Shown: positions 1-11,108 of the stretch, piece after piece | Layout: each line of letters starts with the position of its first letter | How positions within the stretch are numbered: position 1 is the first letter of the stretch | NCBI RefSeq assembly: GCF_902167145.1 | Contig: NC_050100.1 | Coordinates: forward strand, 202,157,974 to 202,221,973 | DNA from: Zea mays | Lineage: Eukaryota; Streptophyta; Magnoliopsida; Poales; Poaceae | Direction: 5' to 3' | DNA length: 64,000 nucleotides | The notes under the pieces: generated by a model | Databases searched by the model: none | Told to the model about the DNA's origin: nothing | What the model saw: the letters and a program-made list of their open reading frames with translations, nothing else | Position numbers and translations under genes: made by a program

Positions 1-675
1 GCGAGGTTTACGAGCCTCTGGTCGATGATCAATGGCCACACAACCCCCATTTTTGTCGAAAATAACCATGAATGACCATTTTCAATAATACTGAAGGCTA
101 ACACGTACAGATTTTTGACCAATAAATTGTCTCCACTGGAAATCCAAGAATGTGATCTATGGCAAGGAAACACATGTGGGGTGAGGTGTACGAGCCTCTG
201 GTCGATGATCATTGGCCACACAACCCCCATTTTTGTCGAAAATAGCCATGAATGACCATATTCAATAATACCGAAGGCTAACACGTACGAATTTTTGACC
301 AAGAAATGGTCTCCACCAGAAATCCAAGAATGTGATCTATGGCAAGGAAACATATGTGGGGTGAATTGCACGAGCCTCTGGTCGATGATAAATGGCCACA
401 CAACCCCCATTTTAGTCGAAAATAGCCATGAACGACCATTTTCAATAATACCGAAGGCTAACTCCAACAGATTTTTGACCAAGGAATGGTCTCCTCCAGA
501 AATCCAAGAATGTGATCTATGGAAAGAAAACATATGTGGGGTGATGTGTACGAGCCTCTAGTCGATGATCAATGGCCACACAACCCCCATTTTTGTCGAA
601 AATAGCCATGAACGACCATTTTCAATGACACTAAAGGCTAACACCTATGGATTTTTGACCATGAAATGGTCTCCA

Positions 676-2474
676 CCATAAATCCAAGAATGTGATCTAT
701 GGCAAGGAAACATATGTGTAGTGAGGTGTATGAGCCTCGGGTCGAAGATCAATGGCCACACAACCCCCATTTTTGTCGAAAATAGCCATGAATGACCATT
801 TTCAAAAATACCAAAGGCTAACACATTCAGATTTTTGCCCAAGAAATGGTCTCCACCAGAAATCCAAGAATGTGATCTATGGCAAGGAAACATATGTGGG
901 GTGAGGTGTACGAGCCTCTGGTCAATGATCAATGGCCACACAACCCCCATTTTGCCGAAAATAGCCATGAACGACCATTTTCAATAATACCGAAGGCTAA
1001 CATGTACGAGTTTTTGACCAAGAAATGGTCTCCACCAGAAATCCAAGAATGTGATCTATGGCAAGGAAACATATGTGGGGTGAGGTTTATGAGCCTCTAG
1101 TCGATGATAAATGGCCACACAACCCCCATTTTTTATGAAAATAGCCATGAGCGACCATTTTCAATAATACTAGAGGCTAACACCTACGGATTTTTGACCA
1201 AGAAATGGTCTCCACCAGAAATCCAAGAATGTGATTTATGGCAAGGAAACATATGTGGGGTGAGGTGTATGAGCCTCTGGCGATGATCAATGGCCACACA
1301 ACCCCCATTTTTGTTGAAAATAGCCATGAACGACCATTTTCAATAATACCGAAGGCTAACACCTACGGATTTTTGACCAAGAAATGGTCTCCACCAGAAA
1401 TCCAAGAATGTGATCTACGGCAAGGAAACATATGTGGGGTGAGGTGTATGAGCCTCTGGTCGACGATCAATGGCCACACAACCCTATTTTTTGTCGAAAA
1501 TAGCCATGAACGACCATTTTCAATGACACTGAAGGCTAACACCTACGGATTTTTGACCAAGAAATGGTCTCCACCATAAATCCAAGAATGTGATCTATGG
1601 CAAGGAAACATATGTGTAGTGAGGTGTATGAGCCTCTGGTCGAAGATCAATGGCCACACAACCCCCATTTTGTCGAAAATAGCAATGAATGACCATTTTC
1701 AAAAATACCAAAGGCTAACACATTCGGATTTTTGCCCAAGAAATGGTCTCCACAAGAAATCCAAGAATGTGATCTATGGCAAGAAAACATATGTGGGGTG
1801 AGGTGTACGAGCCTCTGGTCGATGATCAATGGCCACACAACCCCCATTTTGCCGAAAATAGCCATGAACGACCATTTTCAATAATACCGAAGGCTAACAC
1901 ATACAAGTTTTTGACCAAGAAATGGTCTCCACCAGAAATCCAAGAATGTGATCTATGGCAAGGAAACATATGTGGGGTGAGGTTTATGAGCCTCTAGTCG
2001 ATGATAAATGGCCACACAACCCCCATTTTTTATGAAAATAGCCATGAGCGACCATTTTCAATAATACTAGAGGCTAACACCTACGGATTTTTGACTAAGA
2101 AATGGTCTCCACCAGAAATCCGAGAATGTGATCTATGGCAAGGAAACATATGTGGGGTGAGGTGTATGAGCCTCTGGTCGATGATCAATGGCCACACAAC
2201 AACCCCCATTTTTGTCGAAAATAGCCATGAATGACCATTTTCAATAATACCGAAGGCTAACACCTACGGATTTTTGACCAAGAAATGGTCTCCACCAGAA
2301 ATCCGAGAATGTGACCTACAGCAAGGAAACATTTGTGGGGTGAGGTGTATGAGCCTCTGGTCGACGATCATTGGCCACACAACCCTAATTTTTGTCGAAA
2401 ATAGCCATGAACGACCATTTTCAATGACACTGCAGGCTAACACCTACGGATTTTTGACCAAGAAATGGTCTCCA
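676..2474 (+). repeat. Five-monomer higher-order repeat, two copies (period ~898 bp)
   Basis: Two successive copies (676-1573, 1574-2474) of the same series of five monomer subtypes. In order these are: the CCATAAATCC/GTGTAGTGAGG type with CAAAAATACC; the ATTTTGCCGAAAAT type; the TTATGAAAATAGCCATGAGCG/ACTAGAGGC type; a near-canonical type; and the CTACGGCAAGG/GACGATCA/CAATGACACTG type. The same series reappears at 30716-32514 and, inverted and less regular, in R2. Confidence 0.8.
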
Positions 2475-4254
2475 CCATAAATCCAAGAATGTGATCTATG
2501 GCAATGAAACATATGTGGGGTGAGGTGTACGAGCCTCTGGTCGATGATAAATGGCAACACAACCCCCATTTTTGATGAAAATAGCCATGAACGACCATTT
2601 TCAATAATACCAGAGGCTAACACCTACAGATTTTTTACCAAGAAATGGTCTCCACCAGAAATCCAAGAATGTGATCTATGGCAAGGAAACATATGTGGGG
2701 TGAGGTGTATGAGCCTCTGGTCGATGATAAATGGCCACACAACCCCCATTTTTGTTGAAAATAGCCATGAACGACCATTTTCAATAATACCAAAGGCTAA
2801 CACCAACAGATTTTTGACCAAGAAATGGTCCCCACCAGAAATCCAAGAATGTGATCAATGGCAAGAAAACATATGTGGGGTGAAGTGTACGAGCCTCTGG
2901 TTGATGATCAATGGCCACACAAACCCATTTTTGTCGAAAATAGCCATGAACGACCATTTTCAATGACACTGAACGCTAACACCTACGGATTTTTGACCAA
3001 CAAATGGTCTCCACCATAAATCCAAGAATGTGATCTATGGAAAGGAAACATGTGTAGTGAGGTGTATGAGCCTTTGGTCGAATATCAATGGCCACACAAC
3101 CCCCATTTTTGTCGAAAATAGCCATGAACGACCATTTTCAATAGTACCGAAGGCTAAAACATTCAGATTTTTGACCAAGAAATGGTCTCCACCAGAAATC
3201 AAAGAATGTGATCTATGGCAAGGAAACATATGTGGGGTGAGGTTTACGAGCCTCTGGTCGATGATCAATGGCCACACAACCCCCATTTTTGTCGAAAATA
3301 GCCATGAATGACCATTTTCAATAATACTGAAGGCTAAAACGTATAGATTTTTGACCAATAAATGGTCTCCACCAGAAATCCAAGAATGTGATCTATGGCA
3401 AGGAAACATATGTGGGGTGAGGTGTACGAGCCTCTGGTCGATGATAAATGGCCACACAACCCCCATTTTAGTCGAAAATAGCCATGAACGACCATTTTCA
3501 ATAATACCGAAGGCTAACACCAACGGATTTTTGACTAAGAAATGGTCTCCACCAGAAATCCAAGAATGTGATCTATGGCAAGAAAACCTATGTGGGGTGA
3601 AGTGTACGAGCCTCTGGTCGATGATCAATGGCCACACAACCCCCATTTTTGATGAAAATAGCCATGAACGACCATTTTCAATAATACCGAAGGCTAACAC
3701 CTACGGATTTTTGACCAAGAAATGGTCTCCACCAGAAATCTAAGAATGTGATCTATGGAAAGGAAACATATGTGGGGTGAGGTGTATGAGCCTCTGGTCG
3801 ATGATCAATGGCCAAAGAACCCCCATTTTTGTCAAAAATAGCCATGAACGACCATTTTCAATAATACCGAAGGCTAACACCTACGGATTTTTGACCAAGA
3901 AATGGTCTCCACCAGAAATCCAAAATGTGATCTATGGGAAGGAAACATATGTGGGGTGAGGTGTACGAGCCTTTGGTCGATGATCAATGGCCACATAACC
4001 CCCATTTTTGTCGAAAATAGCCATGAACGACCATTTTCAATGACACTGAAGGGTAACACCTACGGATTTTTGACCAAGAAATGGTCTCCACCATAAGTCC
4101 AAGAATGTGATCTATGGCAAGGAAACATATGTGGGGTGAGGTGTATGGGCCTCTAGTCGTTGATCAATGGCCACACAACGCCCATTTTTTGTCGAAAATA
4201 GCGATCAACGACCATTTTCAATAATACAGAAGGCTAACACGTATGGATTTTTGA

Positions 4255-4261
4255 CCAAGAA
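4255..4261 (+). other. Junction of a 25-bp deletion inside one knob monomer
   Basis: The stretch GACCAAGAATGTGAT joins two places that are normally 25 bp apart in the monomer. Both flanks normally read CCAAGAA, and one copy remains, so the deletion looks like slippage or end joining between 7-bp direct repeats. The monomer is correspondingly short. Confidence 0.75.
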
Positions 4262-6166
4262 TGTGATATATGGCAAGGAAACATATGTGGGGTGAGGTGT
4301 ATGAGCCTCTGGTCGATGATCAATGGCCACACAACCCCCATTTTTGTCGAAAATAGCCATGAACGACCATTTTCAATGACACTGAAGGCTAACACCTACG
4401 GAATTTTGATGAAGAAATGGTCTCCACCATAAATCCAAGAATGTGATCTATGGCAAGGAAACATATGTGTAGTGAGGTGTATGAGCCTCTGGTCGAAGAT
4501 CAATGGCCACACAACACCCATTTTTGTCGAAAATCGCCATGAATGACCATTTTCAATAATACCGAAGGCTAACACATTCAGATTTTTGCCCAAGAAATGG
4601 TCTCCACCAGAAATCCAAGAATGTGATATATGGCAATGAAACATATGTGGGGTGAGGTGTACGAGCCTCTGGTCGATGATCAATGGCCACACAACCCCCA
4701 TTTTTGTCAAAAATAGCCATGAACGATCATTTTCAATGACACTGAAGGCTAACACTCACGGATTTTTGACCAAGAAATGGTCTCCACCATAAATCCAAGA
4801 ATGTGATATATGGCAAGGAAACATATGTGTAGTGAGGTGTATGAGCCTCTGGTCGAATATCAATGGCCACACAACCCTTATTTCTGTCGAAAATAGCCAT
4901 GAACGACCATTTTCAATAGTATCGAAGCTAACACATTCGGATTTTTGACCAAGAAATGGTCTCCATCAGTAATCAAAGAATGTGATCTATGGCAAGGAAA
5001 CAAATGTGGGGTGAGGTTTATGAGCCTCTGGTCGATGATCAATGGCCACACAACCCCCATTTTTGTCGAAAATAACCATGAATGGCCATTTTCAATAATA
5101 CCGAAGGCTAACACGTACGGATTTTTGACCCAGAAATGGTCTCCACCAAAAATCCAATAATATGATCTATGGCAAGGAAACATATGTGGGTTGAGGTGTA
5201 CGAGCCTCTGGTCAATGATAAATGGCCACACAACCCCCATTTTAGACGAAAATAGCCATGAACGACCATTTTCAATAATACCGAAGGCTAACACCAACGG
5301 ATTCTTGACCAAGAAATGGTCTCCACCAGAAATCCAAGAATGTGATCAATGGCAAGAAAACATATGTGGGGTAAAGTGTACGAGCCTCTGGTCGATGATC
5401 AATGGCCACACAACCCCCATTTTGTCGAAAATTGCCATGAACGACCATTTTCAATAACACGAAAGGCTAACACCTACGGATTTTTGCCCAAGAAATGGTC
5501 TCCACCATAAATCCAACAATGTGATCTATGGCAAGGAAACATATGTGAGGTGAGGTGTATGAGCCTCTGGTCGATGATAAATGGCCACACAACCCCCGTT
5601 TTTTACGAAAATAGTCATGAACGACCATTTTCAATAATACCGAAGGCTAACACCTACGGATTTTTGATCAAGAAATGGTCTCCACCAGAAATCCAAGAAT
5701 GTGATCTATGGCAAGGAAACATACGTGGGGTGAGGTGTATGAGCCTCTGGTCGATGATCAATGGCCACACAACCCCCATTTTTTTCGAAAATAGCCATGA
5801 ACGATCATTTTCAATAATATCGAAGGCTAACACCTACGAATTTTTGACCAAGAAATGTTCTCCACCAGAAATCCAAAATGTGATCTATGGCAAGGAAACA
5901 TATGTGGGGTGAGGTGTACGAGCCTCTGGTCGATGATCAATGGCCACACAACCCCCATTTTTGTCAAAAATAGACATGAACGACCATTTTCAATGACACT
6001 GAAGGCTAACACCTACGGATTTTTGACCAAGAAATGGTCTCCACTAGAAATCCAAGAATGTGATCTATGGCAAGGAAACATATGTGGGGTGAGGTGTATG
6101 GGCCTCTTGCCGATGATCAATGGCCACACAACGCCCATTTTTATCGAAAATAGTGATCAACGACCA

Positions 6167-6209
6167 TTTTCAAAAATTCGTACGTGTTAGCCTTCAGTAT
6201 TATTGAAAA
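6167..6209. other. Orientation switch 1 (F1 to R2), short-spacer palindrome
   Basis: Forward satellite runs through CGACCATTTTCAA and reverse satellite is already readable in TCAAAAATTCGTACG. The two share TCAA, or TCAAAAAT if the CAAAAATACC subtype is the donor, at 6170-6177. Around it, TTTTCAA (6167-6173) and TTGAAAA (6203-6209) form the inner arms of an inverted repeat with a 29-nt spacer. The arms continue outwards as homologous satellite in opposite orientation. Confidence 0.85.
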
Positions 6210-6252
6210 TGATCGTTCATGGCTATTTTCGACAAAATGGGGGTTGTGTGGC
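6173..6252 (-). repeat. Knob 180-bp satellite, first fragment of block R2 (reverse)
   Basis: A partial reverse-oriented monomer that ends in GTTGTGTGGC, directly at the retrotransposon. It continues in register after the element at 15923 with CATTGATCATCGAC. The element therefore splits one otherwise complete monomer and inserted after the inversion had formed. The fragment matches 34299-34378 in block R4 at nearly every base. Confidence 0.92.
6248..6252. repeat. Target-site duplication GTGGC (left copy)
   Basis: GTGGC directly abuts the left LTR and is repeated directly after the right LTR at 15918-15922. The uninterrupted counterpart in R4 (34374-34378) has a single GTGGC in the same context. 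Five bp is the usual size for LTR-retrotransposon integration. Confidence 0.95.
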
Positions 6253-6386
6253 TGTTGGGGACTTGTTCTCAAATGCTATGAATTAAGAACAAGGCAACAT
6301 AAAATGTTAAATGTTAATGCCCTTCGTCCGCTGAAGCATTATTTCCTCAAGGATTTAATGAACTTCGGACGAAGGTTAAAATGACA

Positions 6387-6415
6387 CAATTACGAAGGTT
6401 GTATCTTCGTAATTG
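6387..6415. other. Perfect 11-bp hairpin in the left LTR
   Basis: CAATTACGAAG (6387-6397) and CTTCGTAATTG (6405-6415) are exact inverted repeats around the 7-nt loop GTTGTAT. Both LTRs keep it unchanged. It lies downstream of the presumed TATA box in element sense, so it would be in the transcribed part of the LTR. Its role is unknown; an RNA structure or 3'-end signal is possible. Confidence 0.6.
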
Positions 6416-6627
6416 AACTCTGAGAGACTATATAAAATAATGCGAGATATAAAGCATTAAAGACAAGTAAATTATGAGTAAACAACATCATTTACATATT
6501 ATATAAACTCGATGTATTCAAATATAATATTTAGATACATTTATACCTCTGCCTTGATAAAGAATAATTTCCGAGTGATGCGATTGCAATTACAGGAATC
6601 CCTGAACAGTAAAGGAATACTGTTCAC

Positions 6628-6635
6628 TATTTATA
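6628..6635 (-). promoter_or_regulatory. TATA-like box in the left LTR
   Basis: On the minus strand this reads TATAAATA, in the same place as in the right LTR (15693-15700). In this copy it would fire outwards through the LTR into the satellite. Assigned by motif only. Confidence 0.45.
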
Positions 6636-6850
6636 GGCACGACACAGCCTGTGAGCAATTACAATCATACCCCTCATAAAAGTTTACAACAACGACTCCA
6701 ACTCTTATGGACTAAAAGGTCATTCTATCTTTAAGTCGGTTTGTAATTCTGAAGCTTCATGAACGGCACCCTTCGGCATCACATACAGACAGCTTCAGCC
6801 GAAGCTGTTTCTTCCTGCAGGACTTTCGGCGAAGAAGCATGGTCCCAACA

Positions 6851-6863
6851 GTAGCCCCTTCGC
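6851..6863 (-). promoter_or_regulatory. Polypurine tract next to the 3' LTR (short)
   Basis: On the minus strand the bases before the LTR read GCGAAGGGGCTAC, with the purine run GAAGGGG at 6855-6861. This is where plus-strand DNA priming is expected. The run is short and a few bases from the LTR edge, so the assignment is moderate. Confidence 0.5.
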
Positions 6864-7310
6864 AGTGCTAGATCGTTTTTCGTAACGAGCTTGATCCGTG
6901 AAAAAGTCTCTTAGGCTTCAGGAAGCCGAAGGTCCGAAAAACACCTTCCCTGAGCTCGTTGTCGAGAAACGATACAGTTTCCGAGCGCGTAGCGGTCCCA
7001 CCATGCAGGTTCACTATTTGGTCTTTGCGGCCCACCGCGCAGCGGGTGCGAGCAGCTTTTTGCCTGGTGTAAAAATCCTGACGATTCACCTTCTTACCTG
7101 CAGCACTATATAAACAGACAGGTAGGTGTGAAGTTACCACAGCATTCATTGCTATTGCACTGTTTTGCTACCAAAAATTTTAACCATAGCCGAAGCTTGA
7201 CTCTCGTATTCAGACGAAGCTCCAGTTTGGTGTCTGCTTCGTCAGGAGGAAAGCTTCGGGAGAAAAGGTTATTTAATTCCCAAGAAATCTTTCAAGAAAT
7301 TCAAAACTAA
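6864..7310 (+). promoter_or_regulatory. Upstream region and TATA box of the antisense gene
   Basis: No coding frame is supported here. TATATAA at 7107-7113, within CACTATATAAACAG, lies about 200 bp before the antisense start codon at 7311. This spacing allows a transcript start near 7140 and a leader of about 170 nt. The region lies inside the element, outside the LTR, so the antisense gene probably has its own promoter. The evidence is motif and position only. Confidence 0.5.
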
Positions 7311-7436
7311 ATGGCCAGAGTGCGCTCTACTGCTAGAGTTGAGCGTGAGGGAAACGAAGCTGAAGGTGTGGAGACTATTCCTATCTCTGAAGCAATGCAG
7401 CGATCCGGATTGGTGACCTCGGAAAGAATCCCTACT

Positions 7437-7496
7437 GCCGAAACAGAACAAGCTGCTGCCGAAACAGAACAAGCTGGTGCCGAAGCAGAACAAGGA
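7437..7496 (+). repeat. 21-bp tandem repeat coding AETEQA units
   Basis: Two full units and most of a third of GCCGAAACAGAACAAGCTGCT (positions 7437, 7458, 7479) sit in the N-terminal part of the antisense gene. They encode three near-identical Ala-Glu-Thr-Glu-Gln-Ala repeats. The unit length is a multiple of three, so changes in copy number keep the frame. Confidence 0.8.
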
Positions 7497-9458
7497 GATA
7501 TTGAGGAAGCTGATTCTGACGATGATTACCATATCGCTGTACCGAGCAAGCCTAGCCATTTGGACTTCGGAAAGTCGACTATCTCCAAGGCTGATTTTTC
7601 CAAAATGGTGAAGTCGGGCAATTTCAGTGAAAATGAGAAGAAGCTGATTCGCTTCGGGGGAGAGGAAACTACCCCGAAGCCAGAAAAGGATGAAATAGTT
7701 ATTTTCAAGAGTTTTCTAAAAGCTGGGTTGAGATTTCCTTTAAATAGAATGATTTCTGATGTGCTGCAAAAGTTTGGTATCTATTTTCACCAGCTGACTC
7801 CTAACGCCATTGTCAGGCAAAGCGTTTATATCTGGGCTCTCCGAAGCTAGGCGGTGGAGCCATTTGCTGACAGCTTCTATCGAGTACATGAGCTGCATTA
7901 CCAGACTAAGGCTAGAAAGGATGGATTGCATGAAAATTTTGGTTGTTATTATTTTGACTATCGGAAAACCACAAAATTTCCTGTGATTAGCTACCGAAGC
8001 AAATGGCCGGCAGGCTGGAAGTCAGAATGGTTTTATGTCAAAGTTGACGAAGACAAAGAGAAGCTGGTACAGAGCCCTCTTGAACTGATCTTCGGAGAAA
8101 CCAGACCTCGATGCAAAATGAAAGCAGAAGGTCCAACTTGGACCGCACTAGCTGAATTCAAAATTATTGCAGAACACATTGGCACTAGAGATTTAGTGCA
8201 GGAATTTCTGGCCTTCAGAGTATTTTCAACTATGAAGGAGTGGACTATGCCGAAGCTTAAAGGAGAAAAGAAAGAAGGGGAGCTTGTCCGACTACCCTAT
8301 TATTATAAGTTTAAGAAATATTTTAAAGCACCCTGCCAAGAATGGCTCGATACAATCGAAATAATGAGTAATGAAATTCTTGGAAATCACTCCAAAAAAG
8401 AGGACCAACTGATGACAGCAGCCTTCGGCACTCGGCCGAAGCGAAGGCTGAACAGGGTACTTGATGCTATAGGATTTGAATATGCTGATTATGGTCGACT
8501 GGGCGGAGATGCTGGAGGCCCGAAGCGAAAAAGAATTGCCAGCGCTGCTGACGAAGAGGTCGCCAAGGTAGCCAAAAAGAAAAAGAAAGATTCTGAAAAA
8601 CTTAGCCCTGAAGAGTTGAACCCTGAGCCGAAGGTGGCCCCTGCAAGAAAGAGAAAAAGTGCATCTCCAGAACCGGAAACGCTGGTTCGAGAAGAAGATA
8701 CTCCTGCAACGCCTTCTGCTGTTGAAGTAGAAGAGATTATGAAGGTAATGACTGAACCCTTGCCTATCAGGCTAAGTCCGCTGGCACTGGAACTCACGAA
8801 GTTTTTTCAGAAGGACAAGGCAGCTTCGGCAGACGAAGGTCCTGTACTGCCGAAAAAACGAAGGATTATTCAAATAGCAGATGTAATTCATGGGACACCG
8901 TCACCAACACCGGCATCAAAAATTGCCATTGATCAGACTGCCGAAACCGCCGAAGCTAAAGGCGCCGCAGCCGAAGCCACTAGAGCGGAAATCTTCGAAG
9001 CTGAAACTGGCACGGCCGAAGCTGCCAAGGCTGAAATCGAGGCCACAGAAGATCCGAACCTGGAAGAGACACTTGAAGTTATCGATAACATACTCCTAAA
9101 AATGACTGAGGAAGAATCTGTTGTGGCTGCGGCAAGCACAGCTACTAAAAAGGGGAAAAAACAAGCTGAAGACATTTTGGAGGAAGAAGATTTTGAATTT
9201 CAAGATTTACTTGGGCAAGGACTGTCAGACGCTGAAAAAGCAGAGCTTAAAAAATGTGCCATAGCCTGAGGATATAAGCCATGGGCTACACTGTTCGATG
9301 GGGTTAACGAAGGAAAACTGAGGTGCCTTCGAAACCGCAGCGAAGCTAAAATTGTTAGAACTCTCTGCAAAAACATTGGCTTGCCGAAGCTAGAAGCGGA
9401 CCTGTGCCGTTATCAACGACACCATATCGCAGGAAGCTTACTTTATGCTAACTTCAAG

Positions 9459-9535
9459 GTAACAAATATTTTTGTTATTTTATTACTATTATTATTATCT
9501 TTTAGGTCGTGTTCTAACGAAGATCGTTTCGACAG
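9459..9535 (+). other. Intron 1 of the antisense gene
   Basis: 77 nt from AAG|GTAACA to TTCGACAG|AGC, T-rich, with a branch-point-like TTCTAAC about 20 nt before the acceptor. Removing it joins ...NFK to SILLSKVLKM in phase 0. An alternative AG at 9504-9505 would give a 47-nt intron and the wrong phase. Confidence 0.65.
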
Positions 9536-10297
9536 AGCATATTATTAAGCAAGGTTCTAAAAATGCAACAAGATCTCGAAGAAGAGAAGAACAAAGCCGT
9601 CATCCAAGATTTGGCTGAAAAAGTTGAAAATTTCGAAGCTAATCTGAAAAAGAAAGACTTCACCATCCAGGACCTTGAAATCATGGTTAAAGAGCACGAA
9701 GGTGCATTAGAAAAGAAAGATTTTATTATTCAGACCATGGAGGGTTCTTTGGATGAAGTCCAAACTGAGAATAACAAGTTAAAGAATGAATTGCTCCAAC
9801 AGTCAGAAAAATTTGAGCAAGAAAAGAAATATCTTGAAGCAAGCCTGAAAACTGAGGTGGATAAAAATTCAAATTTGCAGAAATCATTTAAAGAACTTCA
9901 AGAATAATGCTTAAGCTACGGCAGCCGATGCGTGCAGCGGCTGAAGGATGTGTTTCATTCTGTTGGAGCCAGCTCTGCGAAATTTACACCTTCAGCTGAA
10001 AATCTGCCCAGCACTTTAGAATATATTGAAGGCGAAGTTGATGCCCTTGACGAAGTTATTGGTGGGCACGCCGACTTCTGCGCCCTGGTAGCTTCTCGGG
10101 GCACAGCTACTGCTTTTCTGAAGGCTGGCTGCACGCATGGAAATATTGTGAACAGACCAAACTTCAGCTTGTCAGCATCAGATCTGATAGATATCCCAAG
10201 CCTAGCCCGAAGCATTGGAAATAGATTCATGACCCAGATCTGGGTAAGTGGCGGGCGAAAAATGGCAGGTGACGAAGCTCGAAGCCATCTTAAGCCG

Positions 10298-10375
10298 GTA
10301 AGAAACTTATGTTTGTTACTTTTACCTTCTCCTTGAAATTTGCACCTTTCTTATTCTGCTGTTTGGTATGCGCAG
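10298..10375 (+). other. Intron 2 of the antisense gene
   Basis: 78 nt from CCG|GTAAGA to TATGCGCAG|GAT, with a pyrimidine-rich 3' half. It starts after a complete codon, and the short terminal exon (DDKAEE then TGA) follows in phase 0. Confidence 0.6.
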
Positions 10376-10396
10376 GATGACAAAGCTGAAGAATGA

Positions 10397-10916
10397 CGAA
10401 GCTGAAGTTTGACGAAGCTGAAGACGAAGCCTAGCCTGAAGCTTAAAGTTGCTTATAATATACTTTCCTGCAAAAATTCTAGAGAAACTCTTGTAATATA
10501 GCTATGGAACAACTCATGTAAATTTGTACATACCTTGTAATATATTCTGTCTCCTTTATCCGCATACAGTCTGCTTTGCTGTGGACGAAACTTCTCTTTT
10601 GAGCCGAAGGCGAAAAACACCTTCCCTTCTTTTCGTACACAACGAAGCATAAAAAAATTTTCCTTCGAAGTTTTTCCTCATTTCTGAAGCACCTGTCTTC
10701 TTTGTGTAGTATGATGATGATTCTATATATGTCTAAATGAATGTTTATGAATGCAAATGACATGATGAAATGTACTGTGCAAATGAATATTGGGACACAT
10801 GTTCAAAAACCATAAGCACAGCCCTTCATCCCCTTAGGAATGATACAAATCTTTTCGCCGTTTACTTTTCGGCTTCACCGTTTACTTTTCGGTGTATCAG
10901 CGTTGACTTTTCGTTG
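10397..10916. other. Non-coding region after the antisense gene
   Basis: An AT-rich stretch with no supported coding frame. Its first half resembles a plant 3' UTR on the plus strand (several TAATATA runs). From about 10858 it holds short degenerate copies of GTTTACTTTTCGG that lead into the 64-bp tandem repeats. In pol sense it is the distal part of the region between integrase and the 3' LTR. Confidence 0.55.
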
Positions 10917-11108
10917 TAAGCCTCCCTTGGGAGCTTCTTCGCCTTTTACTTTCAGCGGAATCAACGTTTATTTTTCGCTGTAAGCCTCCCTTAGGAGCTT
11001 CTTCGCCTTTTACTTTCGGCGGGATCAGCGTTTATTTTTCGCTGTAAGCCTCCCTTAGGAGCTTCTTCGCCTTTTACTTTCGGCGGGATCAGCGTTTATT
11101 TTTCGCTG
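10917..11108. repeat. 64-bp tandem repeat, three copies
   Basis: Units begin TAAGCCTCCC at 10917, 10981 and 11045, each with GAGCTTCTTCGCC and TTTATTTTTCGCTG or a close variant. Copies two and three are almost identical and the first is more diverged. A degenerate partial unit follows from 11109. Tandem repeats in this position are known in Tat-lineage elements and have been proposed as seeds of some plant satellites. Confidence 0.85.

Larger units (their letters stand above)
1..6172 (+). repeat. Knob 180-bp satellite array, block F1 (forward)
   Basis: About 34 head-to-tail monomers of 179-181 bp; the first starts recur at 1, 181, 361, 541, 721 and 901. Nearly every monomer carries GGCCACACAACCCCCAT, GACCAAGAAATGGTCTCC and GAATGTGATCTATGGCAAGG. 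I recognise this as the maize knob180 satellite, the main component of heterochromatic knobs, which act as neocentromeres in meiotic-drive strains (known of the family, not shown here). Subtypes differ by fixed variants such as ATTTTGCCGAAAAT, TTTTTATGAAAATAGCCATGAGCG and GTGTAGTGAGG. The block runs off the left edge of the window and ends at a switch to the opposite orientation. A 25-bp deletion shortens one monomer near 4255. Identity comes from recall of the satellite, not from a search. Confidence 0.93.
6253..6850 (-). repeat. Left LTR (3' LTR in element sense)
   Basis: 598 bp from TGTTGGGGAC to GGTCCCAACA. It pairs with 15318-15917 and differs by 9 substitutions (6 transitions, 3 transversions) plus a 2-bp gap (GGCACGACAC here, GGCACAGGACAC in the other copy). 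It carries the same TATA-like element and hairpin as the other LTR. In element sense it should supply the transcript's 3' end. Confidence 0.95.
7311..10396 (+). pseudogene. Antisense accessory gene of the retrotransposon (gypsy-type transposon domain), three exons, three premature stops
   Basis: Proposed exons are 7311-9458, 9536-10297 and 10376-10396, joined in phase 0 at both introns, about 976 codons. The start ATG at 7311 has A at -3 and G at +4. Codons about 80-290 resemble the plant 'putative gypsy type transposon' domain (Transposase_28), with FLKAGLRFPLN and QLTPNAIVRQS. An Ala/Glu-rich segment and a basic, possibly nuclear-targeting stretch (KRKR, then KKKKK, near codons 403-425) follow. 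Exon 2 starts with a coiled coil and ends in a conserved block with ALVASRGTA, FLKAGC and DIPSLARSIGNRF. In-frame stops at 7848-7850 (TAG), 9267-9269 (TGA) and 9905-9907 (TAA) break it, with no frameshift, and recognisable family sequence continues past each one. Genes of this type are known in Tat elements between pol and the 3' LTR; their function is not established. The exon model is my inference from splice sites and phase. Confidence 0.75.

Noticed and set aside
6184..6384. Frame crossing from the satellite into the left LTR
   Set aside because: It is a chance fusion across the insertion point that starts at a non-ATG codon within a satellite monomer.
7269..7559. Minus-strand frame opposite the start of the antisense gene
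   Set aside because: It is a Ser/Phe-rich shadow of the AETEQA repeats with no domain; the plus-strand gene explains the region.
8489..9175. Minus-strand Ser/Ala-rich frames opposite the antisense gene
   Set aside because: They are low-complexity mirrors of the Ala/Glu/Lys-rich plus-strand coding sequence.
9459..9505. 47-nt intron using the AG at 9504-9505
   Set aside because: It is too short for a plant intron and puts exon 2 out of frame; the acceptor at 9534-9535 restores phase 0.
10453..10763. Minus-strand frames after the antisense gene
   Set aside because: They are AT-rich, with no domain or conserved motif, and lie in what looks like a 3' untranslated region.
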